Notes under the pieces: generated by a model | What the model was told of the DNA's origin: nothing | Databases searched by the model: none | What the model saw: only the letters and a program-made list of their open reading frames with translations | NCBI GenBank assembly: GCA_016177805.1 | Contig: JACOUN010000006.1 | Span: 1-64,000 of the forward strand | DNA length: 64,000 nt | Direction of reading: 5' to 3' | Origin: Rhodocyclales bacterium | GTDB lineage: Bacteria > Pseudomonadota > Gammaproteobacteria > Burkholderiales > Rhodocyclaceae | In this document: in pieces, positions 47,234 through 56,222 of the stretch | Numbering within the stretch: position 1 is the stretch's first letter | How the letters are laid out: every line of letters begins with the position of its first letter | Position numbers and translations under genes: made by a program

Positions 47234-48866
47234 ACTGTTCGTCCGCGCGGGCGCGCATTGCCGCAACTGCCGCCATCAGTCCGGCGGTCGACGGGTCGTG
47301 GTTCTCCGCGTTCCCACTGGCAAGCTGGCGCGCCATGTCCTTGCCGAGTTCGACGCCGTACTGATCGAAGCTGTTGATCCCCCAGATCCAGCCCTGCACA
47401 AAAACCTTGTGTTCGTACAGGGCCATCAACTGACCCAGTGTGTAGGGAGTAAGCGTGGGTAGCAGGATGGTGGTGCTGGGCTGGTTGCCGGGGCAGACGA
47501 GGTGCGGGGCGAGCCGTTCGACTTCGGTTTCCGGCAGGTTTCTGGCCCGCAGGCTGGCTTGTGCGGCCTGCAGGTCGCGACCGCTCATCAGTGCGGCGGA
47601 TTGCGCCAGGGCGTTGTCCACCAGCATGCGTTCGCGCTCGTCGGTGCCACCCGCGATCACCACGAAATCGAGGGCGACGCGCCGGGTGCCTTGATAGAAC
47701 AACTGGTGGAAGGCATGTTGCCCGACCGTGCCGCTGCCGCCCCATATGATGGGTGAGGTCTGGATCTCGACGGCGCTAGCGTCGCGCGTGCAGCGCTTGC
47801 CGTTGCTCTCCATTTCGAGTTGCTGCAGCCAGGCGGGGAGGCTGCGCAGGGCGTGCGCATACGGAAGCAGCGCGAGTGAATCGATGTCCATGAAACTGGC
47901 GTTCCACAGGCCGATCAGTCCCATCAGCACCGGCAGGTTGTGTTGCAGCGGGGTATCGCGAAAATGTTCGTCCATCGAACGCCCGCCCGCGAGAAAGTGC
48001 TCGAACCCGGCGCTGCCCAGCGCCAGCATGGCGGGCAGTCCGATCGCGGACCACACCGAATAGCGTCCGCCTACCCACTCGGGCAGTTGAAACACGCGTT
48101 CGCCAGGTACGCCGAAGGCGGTTGCGGCGCTGGTCGCATTGCTCACCGCTGCAAGGTGGCGCCCGATGTCGGCATCGTCGCCCAGTCCGTTGCGCAGCCA
48201 GCGCAGTGCGGCGCGAGCGTTGGCGAGGGTTTCGGCGGTGGTGAAGCTCTTGGACGAGATGATGAACAGGGTCGTATGCGGGTCAGCCTCGGCCAGTACC
48301 AGATCCAGTTCGAGCGGATCGACGTTGGCGACGAAACGTATCTGGGGAGCGCGCGGGTCGGCGTGCCGGGTCAGAGCTTCGACCACGAAGCGTGGCCCAA
48401 GATCGGAGCCGCCTATGCCCAGGTTGACGACCCGCTGGATCGGCTGGCCGTTGGCACCGATGATGTTGCCGTTGCGCATGCCGTCGACGAAAGCGCGTAC
48501 GCGCGCGGAGGTGTCCCGCATCGCGGCCTGATCGCGCTGCGGGACGGCACAACTGCCCCGCAGCGCCATGTGCAGGGCGGCCCGTCGTTCGGTGAAGTTC
48601 AGCGGCTGTGCGGCGAAGAGGGCGCCGATGGCGGTGGACAGGTCGCACTGGCGAGCAAGTTCGAGGAGTGCGCCGAGCGCCGCCGGGTCGATGTGTTGCT
48701 TGGAGAAATCAACCAGTATCCCGTCGTGGGACAGGCTCAGTTCAGCATAGCGTTGCGCCTCGGATGCGAACAGCGACGGTACCGGGGAGGCGCCGAGACG
48801 CGTGGCGTGAGCTTCGAGTGCATGCCATGTGGCGCGTGGAGGGAGCGGATGGGCGATGTCAGTCAC
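47229..48866 (-). CDS. pgi: Glucose-6-phosphate isomerase
   Basis: 545-residue phosphoglucose isomerase interconverting glucose-6-P and fructose-6-P. Signatures Asn-Leu-Gly-Ile-Gly-Gly-Ser-Asp-Leu-Gly and Ser-Lys-Ser-Phe-Thr-Thr-Ala-Glu-Thr are present. I prefer the GTG at 48866 (Met-Thr-Asp-Ile-Ala-His), overlapping the stop of the upstream glycosyltransferase; an ATG at 48908 would add 14 residues not seen in the family. The last residues lie within a REP unit. Confidence 0.94.
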   Translation of the reverse strand: MTDIAHPLPPRATWHALEAHATRLGASPVPSLFASEAQRYAELSLSHDGILVDFSKQHIDPAALGALLELARQCDLSTAIGALFAAQPLNFTERRAALHMALRGSCAVPQRDQAAMRDTSARVRAFVDGMRNGNIIGANGQPIQRVVNLGIGGSDLGPRFVVEALTRHADPRAPQIRFVANVDPLELDLVLAEADPHTTLFIISSKSFTTAETLANARAALRWLRNGLGDDADIGRHLAAVSNATSAATAFGVPGERVFQLPEWVGGRYSVWSAIGLPAMLALGSAGFEHFLAGGRSMDEHFRDTPLQHNLPVLMGLIGLWNASFMDIDSLALLPYAHALRSLPAWLQQLEMESNGKRCTRDASAVEIQTSPIIWGGSGTVGQHAFHQLFYQGTRRVALDFVVIAGGTDERERMLVDNALAQSAALMSGRDLQAAQASLRARNLPETEVERLAPHLVCPGNQPSTTILLPTLTPYTLGQLMALYEHKVFVQGWIWGINSFDQYGVELGKDMARQLASGNAENHDPSTAGLMAAVAAMRARADEQS

Positions 48867-50499
48867 GTTGGTAGAGCCGGAACAGTTCAAGTTTTTTGCC
48901 TCCGCCATGGCGGAATTCCCAGATTTGACGCCACTGCCCGTCAGGGTTCAGGGCGGCGGGACCCTGATCGTCGCGCACCAGCAAGTAGGGGCAATGCGTT
49001 TCGTTGCGGGTGACCATGACCGGACGTATGTCTGCAAAGTAGTCGAGCGCGGCGCGATGACTCGCGCTCAGCCCGAGTGCGGCCACGCAGTTTTTTGTCC
49101 CGCTTGGCAGCGCGGCCGCGATGGCGGTGGCGACCGGGCGGTAATTCCTGCTGTAGTCGAACCACGGCAGTAGCAGCGTTACGGCCAGTAACCACAACAT
49201 GGTCATGCCCATGGCCCAGTTCGATGGTCCACGGTTGGGCGAGCGTGGTAGCTTCCATACCAGTAGCGCCCACACCACGCAGATGGCGATGCCCAGGGTG
49301 GCCTGAAACTGTGTGCCGTGCAGCACAAACTCGGGTGACATGCGGGCGATACTGCGTGCCAGGCCGGGCGGCCAGCGCACCACCTGGGCGCTCCAGGCGA
49401 GCCATACCAGCAGGCCGAAGACCGAGAAAGTCATCACCGCGAACCAGTCAAAGGCATTCGCCGCGCCGCGCCGCAAGGTTGGAACGCCTGCGGCCGCGAG
49501 GAGCGCGCAGGGCGGAATCAGGGGTAGCAGGGCCTCCGGGCTGAAGGTGCCGTTGGCGTACACCAGGATGCCCGCCAATCCGATCGATGCCAGCGGCAGC
49601 AGCCAGGCGATGTTGGTCAGGCGATGCCGCGCGCGCCACAGCGACCACAGCGCGATAGGCCACAACGGCCAGATGAACCAGCCCAGCAGTTCAAATAAAC
49701 GTCGCAGGTCGGTGGTGCGTAGCGGATCGCTGCCAAAGGCGGCCCATTCCAGCTTCCACCATAGTGCGAGCAGGTCGGGCGCGTTGTAGTGCAGCGACAG
49801 AGGCCACAGCGCGCTGGCGCCGAGCGCGATGCCGACGCCCAGTATGTGGGCGCCGCTGGCGCGCGGGTTGCGGCACTCCGGTGCGCACAGGGCCGTGATC
49901 AGGAATAGTGGCAGGGTCAGGAGCAACCCGGCCGGCCCGGCCGCGAGGAGCGCCAGCGTCACCCCCAGGGCAGCCTGGAGACTGCCCTTCAGCGGTTGCG
50001 CGGGCAGCATCGCCAGCCCGGCGAGCACCATGGCCTGCATTGCCATGAGTGCCATCATGGGCTGGTTCTCGTGCGCATGCACGACGAACCCCAGTGTGCC
50101 CAAGGTCAGCAGCGCGGCAGGGGTGCGGGTGTGCTTGCCGTACAGGCGCGCTGCGGCCCGGGATGTCCAGAATATCGCCAGCCCGGCGAAAAACGGTGTC
50201 GCGATGCGCGCGGCATCGTGTATGGGCAGGGCCCAGCCGAGAATTTGCGCGAAGAGCGCGCCGGTCCAGTAATAAAGTGGCGGAAAGGCGGTTGCTGCCT
50301 CGCCCGCCAGGGTCGGAAACAGCCAGCCGTCGCCGCGCAGCATGCCGTGGATGATGCTGAAGTGCTGGATGTCGTCGCCGCGCCATGGGTCGTGCCCGAT
50401 CGACCCCGGCAACAGGTAGAGCGCTACTAGCAGCGTGAGCCCGAAGCCACCGTATAGATGTCGTTGTAGTGATGAGGTCGAGCTTAGGGTTTCGGACAT
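48859..50499 (-). CDS. ArnT-like membrane glycosyltransferase (PMT/GT-C family)
   Basis: 546-residue polytopic protein from ATG 50499. The first periplasmic loop has Ile-Gly-His-Asp-Pro-Trp-Arg-Gly-Asp-Asp, carrying the acidic catalytic residues of GT-C enzymes, and Phe-Pro-Pro-Leu-Tyr-Tyr-Trp follows as in ArnT. About 11-12 membrane segments precede a short periplasmic C-terminal domain. It uses a polyprenyl-linked sugar to modify lipid A, another glycan or protein; acceptor unknown. It overlaps pgi by 8 bases. Confidence 0.8.
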   Translation of the reverse strand: MSETLSSTSSLQRHLYGGFGLTLLVALYLLPGSIGHDPWRGDDIQHFSIIHGMLRGDGWLFPTLAGEAATAFPPLYYWTGALFAQILGWALPIHDAARIATPFFAGLAIFWTSRAAARLYGKHTRTPAALLTLGTLGFVVHAHENQPMMALMAMQAMVLAGLAMLPAQPLKGSLQAALGVTLALLAAGPAGLLLTLPLFLITALCAPECRNPRASGAHILGVGIALGASALWPLSLHYNAPDLLALWWKLEWAAFGSDPLRTTDLRRLFELLGWFIWPLWPIALWSLWRARHRLTNIAWLLPLASIGLAGILVYANGTFSPEALLPLIPPCALLAAAGVPTLRRGAANAFDWFAVMTFSVFGLLVWLAWSAQVVRWPPGLARSIARMSPEFVLHGTQFQATLGIAICVVWALLVWKLPRSPNRGPSNWAMGMTMLWLLAVTLLLPWFDYSRNYRPVATAIAAALPSGTKNCVAALGLSASHRAALDYFADIRPVMVTRNETHCPYLLVRDDQGPAALNPDGQWRQIWEFRHGGGKKLELFRLYQRD

Positions 50500-50646
50500 G
50501 TGAGAGGCGGCTTCGACTTCTTCCGGGCGGGCTGACGGGGGTGAAAAAATGACGATTCTACCCGTTCGCACCCGAGGAACGTGAAAGCGGAGTGCTTGCA
50601 GCGCGCTGCGAGCGGCCTGCATGTATTGATTTTGTGTGTGGCAAAG

Positions 50647-50674
50647 AAAAAAGGCAGCCTGTGGCTGCCTTTTT
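50647..50674 (-). terminator. Bidirectional intrinsic terminator after rpmE
   Basis: Arms ggcagcc and ggctgcc around tgt, with six A on one side and five T on the other. Lies 20 bases after the rpmE stop. Confidence 0.9.
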
Positions 50675-50693
50675 CACGGGTGCGCGCCGGCGT

Positions 50694-50912
50694 TCAGCCC
50701 AGGCGCTGCACGTTGCCGTATTTCTGGCGGAAGCGCTCGACACGGCCGGCGGTGTCGACGATCTTCTGCTTGCCGGTGTAGAACGGGTGGCAGGCGGAGC
50801 AGACTTCTACGTGCACCGTCGGCTTGCCCAGCGTCGAGCGCGTGGTGAAGGTGTTGCCGCACGAGCAATTCACCTGCACATCAGCGTAATTGGGATGGAT
50901 GTCGGCTTTCAT
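50694..50912 (-). CDS. rpmE: 50S ribosomal protein L31
   Basis: 72-residue zinc-binding (C+) type L31 with cysteines 16, 18, 38 and 41. Start at Met-Lys-Ala-Asp-Ile-His-Pro (50912). The 5' leader carries a stem-loop (50933-50953), and the promoter is at 50977-51005. Confidence 0.97.
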   Translation of the reverse strand: MKADIHPNYADVQVNCSCGNTFTTRSTLGKPTVHVEVCSACHPFYTGKQKIVDTAGRVERFRQKYGNVQRLG

Positions 50913-50932
50913 GGTGAATCCTTGGTTATAGC

Positions 50933-50953
50933 GGGTGGCGGATGTGGCCACCC
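50933..50953 (-). ncRNA. Stem-loop in the rpmE leader (possible L31 leader motif)
   Basis: gggtggc and gccaccc separated by 7 bases, located between the promoter and the rpmE ribosome site (aagga), so it is transcribed. L31 autoregulatory leaders are known as RNA motifs in gammaproteobacteria, Firmicutes and Actinobacteria. Whether this hairpin is an equivalent is an inference. Confidence 0.45.
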
Positions 50954-50976
50954 AGAGTGATCATGGAAAACGCGAT

Positions 50977-51005
50977 ATTATGCTAGGCCCGGTGGATGAA
51001 ATCAA
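50977..51005 (-). promoter_or_regulatory. rpmE promoter
   Basis: On the minus strand TTGATT and CATAAT with exactly 17 bases between, placing the transcript start near 50970, about 58 bases before the start codon. Confidence 0.65.
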
Positions 51006-51014
51006 GGTTCTTGA

Positions 51015-51731
51015 GTGAGTTACGCGAATTCCCGTATTCCTGCCAGCGCCCAGGCTGGTGTGCATGAGAAGCTTGCGCAGTGCGTAAGCCGGCATTTGTC
51101 GCAGCCGTTTCGCAAGCCTTACGTGCAGTACAACCGGGATGCCCTGGACGCGAGCCTGGCCGGTTGGGACGGGCGGGCGCCGCTGATACTCGACGCGGGG
51201 TGCGGGGTCGGCCACAGCACCATACAACTGGCGCGCAGCTATCCCGACCATTGGGTGATAGGCGTCGACCAGTCGGAGGACCGCTTGAATCGGCGCAAAC
51301 CCTATCCCGAAGCGCTTCTGCCGCGCAACATGGTGTTCGTGCGCGCCGATCTGGTCGACTACTGGCGGCTATGCTGCGATGCGGGCTTGCAACTGGCGCG
51401 CCACTACATCCTGTACCCCAACCCGTGGCCCAAGATCGGTCATCTTGGGCGACGCTGGCATGCGCATCCGGTGTTCCCGTTCGTGCTGCGACTGGGTGGC
51501 GTGCTGGAGTGTCGCAGCAACTGGCGCGTCTATACCGATGAGTTTGCCGTGGCGCTGGCGCTGGCAAGTGGGCGTGACGTGGCGTGCGAGGACTACGAGG
51601 CCGCGACGCCACTGACGCCGTTCGAGCGCAAGTATCGCGATTCTGGCCAGTCGCTGTACAGGGTGATATGTGATCTCGATGCTGTCGTCGCGGGCGCATC
51701 TTGCGCGATGCGTCCGGATGGCGCAGTCTGA
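51015..51731 (+). CDS. TrmB-like SAM-dependent methyltransferase
   Basis: 238-residue protein from a GTG. SAM motif I is [10 protein letters not shown], and the TrmB hallmark Leu-Tyr-Pro-Asn-Pro-Trp-Pro-Lys is present. The TrmB C-terminal Thr-Asp-x-Glu motif is replaced by Tyr-Thr-Asp-Glu-Phe. The family makes m7G46 in tRNA. The N-terminus is shorter and unusual, so it may be a TrmB paralogue with another substrate. Confidence 0.75.
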   Translation: MSYANSRIPASAQAGVHEKLAQCVSRHLSQPFRKPYVQYNRDALDASLAGWDGRAPLILDAGCGVGHSTIQLARSYPDHWVIGVDQSEDRLNRRKPYPEALLPRNMVFVRADLVDYWRLCCDAGLQLARHYILYPNPWPKIGHLGRRWHAHPVFPFVLRLGGVLECRSNWRVYTDEFAVALALASGRDVACEDYEAATPLTPFERKYRDSGQSLYRVICDLDAVVAGASCAMRPDGAV

Positions 51732-51751
51732 GCGACTTGCTGGAGATGAAC

Positions 51752-52456
51752 ATGAATGCTGATGCCGCCCACCCGTTTGAATTGTCCGACGACGAATTCG
51801 ATGCCCTGGAAGAGTTGCTGACTTCGGAAGTCGTGCCCGACGACTGCATGAACCTTGAAATGCTCGATGGCTATCTTGCGGCGGTGGTTGCGTCGCCGGT
51901 GGTGATCGCCTCGACACGCTGGCTGCCCCACATATGGACCGCCCATGGTGACGAAGTGGACTTCGTTGCCGGGCACCGGATGCAGCGGGTGATACGCCTG
52001 GTGCTGTGCTACTACAACGAGCTTGCGACGACGATAGGCGCGCCCGACGGCTGGGAGCCTTTCTGGTACGGGGGGTCGGATGGCGAGGAGTTCGAGACCG
52101 GCGAGGAATGGATAGAGGGCTTTGCCCAGGGGCTGGAACTGTGGCCCGCCGATTGGGGCAGTGGTGTGCCCGAGGCCGATGCCGCGGCGGTCCGCATCGA
52201 GCTTGAGACACTGATGGAGCCCTGGAAGGACGGTTCCGTGGCGGGCGCCGATGAGCAGGCGCGGCTGGAGTGGCTGGAGCGGGCGCGGGTCGCGGTTTGC
52301 GCGATTGCCAGCCGCTGGCGCTCGCTGGGGCTGGCCTCGCCTGAGCCGCTGGTGGTCGAGGAGCCGGGGTTGCGTCGCGTGTCGACGCCGGGGCGCAACG
52401 ATCCGTGCCCGTGTGGCAGCGGCAAGAAGTATAAAAAGTGCTGCGGCGCGGAGTAA
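51752..52456 (+). CDS. UPF0149 (YecA-like) protein with C-terminal SEC-C zinc motif
   Basis: 234 residues. The N-terminal two-thirds is the helical, acidic UPF0149 domain (Glu-Met-Leu-Asp-Gly-Tyr-Leu). The last 20 residues are a SEC-C metal-binding motif ([13 protein letters not shown]) like that of SecA. E. coli YecA binds ribosomes through this element. Start at 51752, six bases after ctggag. Confidence 0.88.
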   Translation: MNADAAHPFELSDDEFDALEELLTSEVVPDDCMNLEMLDGYLAAVVASPVVIASTRWLPHIWTAHGDEVDFVAGHRMQRVIRLVLCYYNELATTIGAPDGWEPFWYGGSDGEEFETGEEWIEGFAQGLELWPADWGSGVPEADAAAVRIELETLMEPWKDGSVAGADEQARLEWLERARVAVCAIASRWRSLGLASPEPLVVEEPGLRRVSTPGRNDPCPCGSGKKYKKCCGAE

Positions 52457-52593
52457 GTCCGCGGACGTGGCACAGGATGGCGAGTGACTTCGCAAGACAC
52501 TGAAAACAAAAGCGTTTCACTCCGCGATTCGATGGTCTGGGGTTTCGGCTGTCGTGACCCGATCCGGGTTTTTCGCGGGGCGCGTGGATCTTC

Positions 52594-52621
52594 TTGCGTT
52601 TGCCGTTGGAAGCGCTAGAAT
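52594..52621 (+). promoter_or_regulatory. Promoter-like pair upstream of the second 163-base repeat
   Basis: TTGCGT (52594-52599) and TAGAAT (52616-52621), 16-base spacer. Transcription from here would run through the palindromic repeat into the YkgJ-like gene. The rest of the 463-base gap (52457-52919) has no gene that I can support. Confidence 0.5.
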
Positions 52622-52677
52622 CCGCGCGCCGTGATCGATCGGCCGCTCTTGAGCACATACAACCATGGGCATCCCTA

Positions 52678-52840
52678 GGAGGCTGTCGGACTTGAGGCTG
52701 ATCTACTGCGCCAGTCGGTAAAACGGTCCATATTCGCCCGGTTTCTCGTTGCATAGAACCACTATGCGCCTCAAAACCAGGCAAATCTGTCCTCGTTTTC
52801 CCGATTGGCTCGTTACGATCGCTCACGTCCGATAGCCTCC
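52678..52840. mobile_element. 163-base palindromic repeat, copy 2
   Basis: Ends ggaggctgtcggacttgag (52678-52696) and ctcacgtccgatagcctcc (52822-52840) are inverted repeats with 2 mismatches in 19. The interior aligns with copy 1 along its whole length, including ctgatctac, ctcgttgcatagaaccacta, tgcgcctc and gcaaatctgtcctcgtt. The central gcatag-aacca-ctatgc palindrome is kept exactly. Confidence 0.8.
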
Positions 52841-52919
52841 AAGCAGGCGCGCAGCAGCGTCGATCCGGTGGTCTGGTCCTTCGGACCCGGCCGGCGATCG
52901 TCATTTGCGTGCGTTGGAC

Positions 52920-53282
52920 ATGAGCGAACCTAATCCCTGTCTCGATTGCGGAATCTGCTGTACGCATTTCCGCATTTCCTTCTATTGGGCTGAAGCGGAC
53001 GATGCCGAGGGCGGCTTCGTGCCGGCCGGCATGACCGAGAAGCTCAACCACCACATGCGTTGCATGAAAGGCAGCAACGATGTGCCGCGACGTTGCGCCG
53101 CGCTGGCCGGCACGCCGGGCAGTGCGGTGTTGTGCACCATTTACGAGCACCGCCCGACGCCTTGTCGCGAATTCCCGGTGTATTTCGAGGACGGCAGTCC
53201 CAACCCCAAGTGCGACGAACTGCGCGCCACCATCGGGCTGGGGCCGTTGCGGCCGTTGTTTCCGCTACCCGAGGCGGCCTGA
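52920..53282 (+). CDS. YkgJ family cysteine-cluster protein
   Basis: 120-residue protein of the zinc/iron-chelating CxxCxxCC family: Cys-Leu-Asp-Cys-Gly-Ile-Cys-Cys near the N-terminus and later Cys in His-His-Met-Arg-Cys and Thr-Pro-Cys-Arg-Glu-Phe-Pro. Probably binds an Fe-S cluster or zinc; function unknown. Start at ATG 52920. Confidence 0.85.
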   Translation: MSEPNPCLDCGICCTHFRISFYWAEADDAEGGFVPAGMTEKLNHHMRCMKGSNDVPRRCAALAGTPGSAVLCTIYEHRPTPCREFPVYFEDGSPNPKCDELRATIGLGPLRPLFPLPEAA

Positions 53283-53287
53283 ACCGG

Positions 53288-54181
53288 TCAGGGTAGCGAC
53301 CGCGCGCAGGCTACCGCCGCGAGTAGTTGCAGCGGCCCGATCTGCTCCACGGTTGCAATCTGCTCGGGTTGGCGCACGAACAGCGAGCCGGCGAACCCCA
53401 GCGCATTGACCGGGATGCCTTGGTGCTGCGCTTGGCTGCGCGGCAGCAGCAACAGCCAGTCGCGATTGACCAGCAAGTTGTATGGCACGCCCGGCCGTTG
53501 CTCGCCGAGTATGCCCAGGGTGTCGCGGGCGAGCGAAAAGGCGCGCGCCAGCACGGCACCCGTCATGGACGCGGCGTCATCGTCGCGCCCGCGCAGGCGC
53601 ACGAAGCAGTGCTGCCACGGCAGCGCGGGGTGGGTCGCCGTGTCGAATCGGGCGAGCGCCTCCGGCAGCGCATCGGCAAATGCGGCCAGGCTCGCGTTCG
53701 CGCCTTCCTCCGGTATCCATTGCAGGTGCTTGTGGCGTTGACTGGCGCCGGCTTCCACGCCACCGTTGTAGAACCCCAGCCCGCCAAGGCGGTTCATGAG
53801 CTGGGCGAGCGCGTCGAAATCGCGTGGGGTGAGGGGTGCGATCTGGTCTTCGAAGGCTCGCGTGACGATCAGCAGGTGGCGCGGGATCACCGGAAACTTG
53901 TTGAGTATCGCGATGTGATCGGTGCCAATGGCGCCTATCGTGAGGTCGGGTTCGGGCGGCAGGAAGGGGTTGGTGCGCGGGTCCGCGCGGGTGGCGGCGG
54001 CAAGGTGCGACAAGTCCTTGCTCGCCAGTGTCGACACCCAGCGCACCACGAAGTGGAAGCCGGCCTGTTCGATCGATTGCTGTTCGGTGTGGATGGCTTG
54101 CAATGCGCCGGAGCGTTCAGCGCGGGCGGTTGTTGCGTCTATGGTGTTCGGGTCGAAGGTGGGCATGGCGGGATCGGGCAT
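53288..54181 (-). CDS. ATP adenylyltransferase (Ap4A phosphorylase)
   Basis: About 297 residues from ATG 54181 (54166 is an alternative). A HIT-superfamily enzyme that splits Ap4A with phosphate into ATP and ADP. The catalytic histidine motif Gly-Ala-Ser-Gln-Arg-His-Lys-His-Leu-Gln is clear, and the C-terminal domain keeps Pro-Tyr-Asn-Leu-Leu. Divergent from the S4 gene. Confidence 0.85.
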   Translation of the reverse strand: MPDPAMPTFDPNTIDATTARAERSGALQAIHTEQQSIEQAGFHFVVRWVSTLASKDLSHLAAATRADPRTNPFLPPEPDLTIGAIGTDHIAILNKFPVIPRHLLIVTRAFEDQIAPLTPRDFDALAQLMNRLGGLGFYNGGVEAGASQRHKHLQWIPEEGANASLAAFADALPEALARFDTATHPALPWQHCFVRLRGRDDDAASMTGAVLARAFSLARDTLGILGEQRPGVPYNLLVNRDWLLLLPRSQAQHQGIPVNALGFAGSLFVRQPEQIATVEQIGPLQLLAAVACARSLP

Positions 54182-54248
54182 ATGGGTTACGCTCGCGGTT
54201 TTCACCTTATCAAGCACGCGACCACGCGTGCGGGCAGCGGAGCGTCGG

Positions 54249-54470
54249 ATGAAGAGTACCTTTGTTGTGCGGGGCGAGTACATACAGCTCGATCAATTGC
54301 TCAAGGTCGCGGGTCTGGTGACCACCGGCGGCGAGGCGCATGCGGCGGTCGCGGCGGGGCTGGTCAAGGTGGATGGCAAGGTCGAGGGGCGCAAGCGCGC
54401 CAAGCTGCGGGCGGGGCAGGGTGTGAGCTACGCCGGGCACAACATTACACTGGTGGCCGATCAGGGCTGA
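54249..54470 (+). CDS. S4-domain RNA-binding protein (YbcJ/RlbA-like)
   Basis: 73 residues, essentially one S4 domain: Ile-Gln-Leu-Asp-Gln-Leu-Leu-Lys ... Gly-Glu-Ala ... Val-Lys-Val-Asp-Gly-Lys-Val-Glu-Gly-Arg-Lys-Arg. Likely an RNA-binding accessory factor in translation or ribosome assembly. Its last 26 bases overlap the convergent potassium channel gene. Confidence 0.88.
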   Translation: MKSTFVVRGEYIQLDQLLKVAGLVTTGGEAHAAVAAGLVKVDGKVEGRKRAKLRAGQGVSYAGHNITLVADQG

Positions 54471-56214
54471 CCGGGTCGCGCCGGGTGGCGGCGGTGATGG
54501 TCTTGCGTGGGCGCGTCAGGTAGCGCCATATCCAGCCCCGCGCCAGTTCCTCCCCGGTCAGTACGTAGTGCAGGGCGAATTCGTTGCCGAGGGTGAAACC
54601 CAGGTCATTGCGCGCGGCCGGAGTTCCCACCAGCAGCAACTCGTCACCGGCGCGGATCCTGGTATCGCGGTCGGGCATGAGGATGTCGTCGCCGTCATCG
54701 CGGCTCAGGTACAGCACTTCGCAGGCCAGTGGCTGGGTATGGTCGTGAGGCGGCCTGAGCAAGGTACCCAATTCCATCGACGCACCCTGCATCAGGCGAA
54801 GATACAGCGCGGGCGTTTGCGACAGGTCGATGCGCACGCTCCACACGCTCGGTACGGCCCAGCCGTGGCACTCGGTCATGCGTTCGAGCAGGGTCGCGCA
54901 CCAGGGTTCGTCGCGCCCCTTCATGGCTTCCAGGAACGGCACCATCAGCGGGGTGGTCAGTACCGCCAGGCACTCGTGCGCGATGATCTTGCTCGGTACC
55001 ATGGTTACGTCCGAGTCGAAGGCGTCGAACAGCGCATGGTTGACCGCCTGATTCTGGCGCACGATGACGAACAGATCCGGGTTCAGTTCGCGTGCGGTGA
55101 CCGCTACCGAAAGATTGTCGACGTCGTTGTGGGTGCTTGCAATGATACCTGCGGCGCGCATGATGTTGGCTTGCTGCAGCGCCTGCGCCCCGGTACCGTC
55201 GCCCCGCACCCACGGGTGGTCGAAATCGCGCCGCGCCGCCAGGTCGATGATGGTGACCGGTATCCGCGCGCCTTCCATGGCTTCCACCATGAGCCGGCCG
55301 AAGCGCCCATGACCACATACGACCCACGCGCCGTGCGGGGGCGCGCGATGCCTGTCGACGGTGGTGCCGGGCAGTCCGGTCAGCCAGATCAGCAACTGCC
55401 AGGCCGCCGGATTGCGCAGTGCAAGCGCCAGGTATTCGCTGAATTTTTCAAACGGGTTGATGACGTGGCGGGTGCTGAACGAGGCCATGTTGACCGCTGT
55501 TTCACGTGTTTCGGCACGACACAGGACGGGCAGGCGCGGCGCAAGCAGGCGTGCGGCGATCGCGATCGCCAGATTTGCGTTGTCGTCGTTGGTCAGCGCC
55601 AGTACGCCGACACAGCGCGGGTGGGTGAGGCCGGCGAACTTCAGTATTTCCGGATTCCCGGCGTCCGCGCATAGCGCTGGAACATCGGCGGCGTATGCTT
55701 GCAATTCGCTCTCGCCCAAGGCTCTTTCGTCCGAGTCCACCACCACCACCCGGTAGCGCAACCGGTCCAGCGCGTCGACGACCAGGCGGCCGGTTTCGCC
55801 ATAGCCGCACACCAGGTAGAAAGGCTCGCCGAGCCGGTTGACCGCGCGTAGAAAGCGCTGGGTGCTGATGGCCTGTTGCAGGTTGCGGTCCGACAGCAGC
55901 GCGAACACCCGGCTCAGGGTATAGGCCCAGCCCGCCACTGACATGTAGATGCAGACGATGACCCACAGGCGCTGCTGGTCGGAGAAGGACTCCGGTATCT
56001 CGCCAAAGCCTATGGTGGTAGCGGTGTAGCTGACGAAATAGAAGGCATGAAAGAAACTCAGGGAGGTGGGCCGGCCCGTGGCGTCCGGCGCGCCGGGCGC
56101 GAGCGTCAGCCCGAGTATCGAGATCGCGAAGATCACGATCAATGCCAACAGCGGCGCGCGCAGGCGCCGCATGATGAGGAAGAAGATGCTGTGATGGCGC
56201 GCCAGTGGCGTCAT
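54445..56214 (-). CDS. Potassium channel with two RCK (TrkA-N/TrkA-C) units
   Basis: 589 residues from ATG 56214. Membrane helix at about 18-39, pore loop with selectivity filter Thr-Thr-Ile-Gly-Phe-Gly-Glu (a GFG variant of GYG), second helix about 82-105. Then two NAD-binding Rossmann units (Val-Cys-Gly-Tyr-Gly-Glu-Thr-Gly-Arg and Val-Cys-Gly-His-Gly-Arg-Phe-Gly-Arg), the second followed by a TrkA-C domain (Asp-Glu-Leu-Leu-Leu-Val-Gly). A ligand-gated K+ channel fits. It ends 8 bases after the DUF6394 gene stops being needed, in the same unit. Confidence 0.88.
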   Translation of the reverse strand: MTPLARHHSIFFLIMRRLRAPLLALIVIFAISILGLTLAPGAPDATGRPTSLSFFHAFYFVSYTATTIGFGEIPESFSDQQRLWVIVCIYMSVAGWAYTLSRVFALLSDRNLQQAISTQRFLRAVNRLGEPFYLVCGYGETGRLVVDALDRLRYRVVVVDSDERALGESELQAYAADVPALCADAGNPEILKFAGLTHPRCVGVLALTNDDNANLAIAIAARLLAPRLPVLCRAETRETAVNMASFSTRHVINPFEKFSEYLALALRNPAAWQLLIWLTGLPGTTVDRHRAPPHGAWVVCGHGRFGRLMVEAMEGARIPVTIIDLAARRDFDHPWVRGDGTGAQALQQANIMRAAGIIASTHNDVDNLSVAVTARELNPDLFVIVRQNQAVNHALFDAFDSDVTMVPSKIIAHECLAVLTTPLMVPFLEAMKGRDEPWCATLLERMTECHGWAVPSVWSVRIDLSQTPALYLRLMQGASMELGTLLRPPHDHTQPLACEVLYLSRDDGDDILMPDRDTRIRAGDELLLVGTPAARNDLGFTLGNEFALHYVLTGEELARGWIWRYLTRPRKTITAATRRDPVSPDRPPV

Positions 56215-56222
56215 CGCGCGGA

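Noticed and set aside
51369-53150. 593-codon minus-strand frame sharing a peptide with a frame at 31994-33298
   Set aside because: The shared peptide comes only from the 162/163-base palindromic repeat lying in both places; the rest is shadow of other genes.
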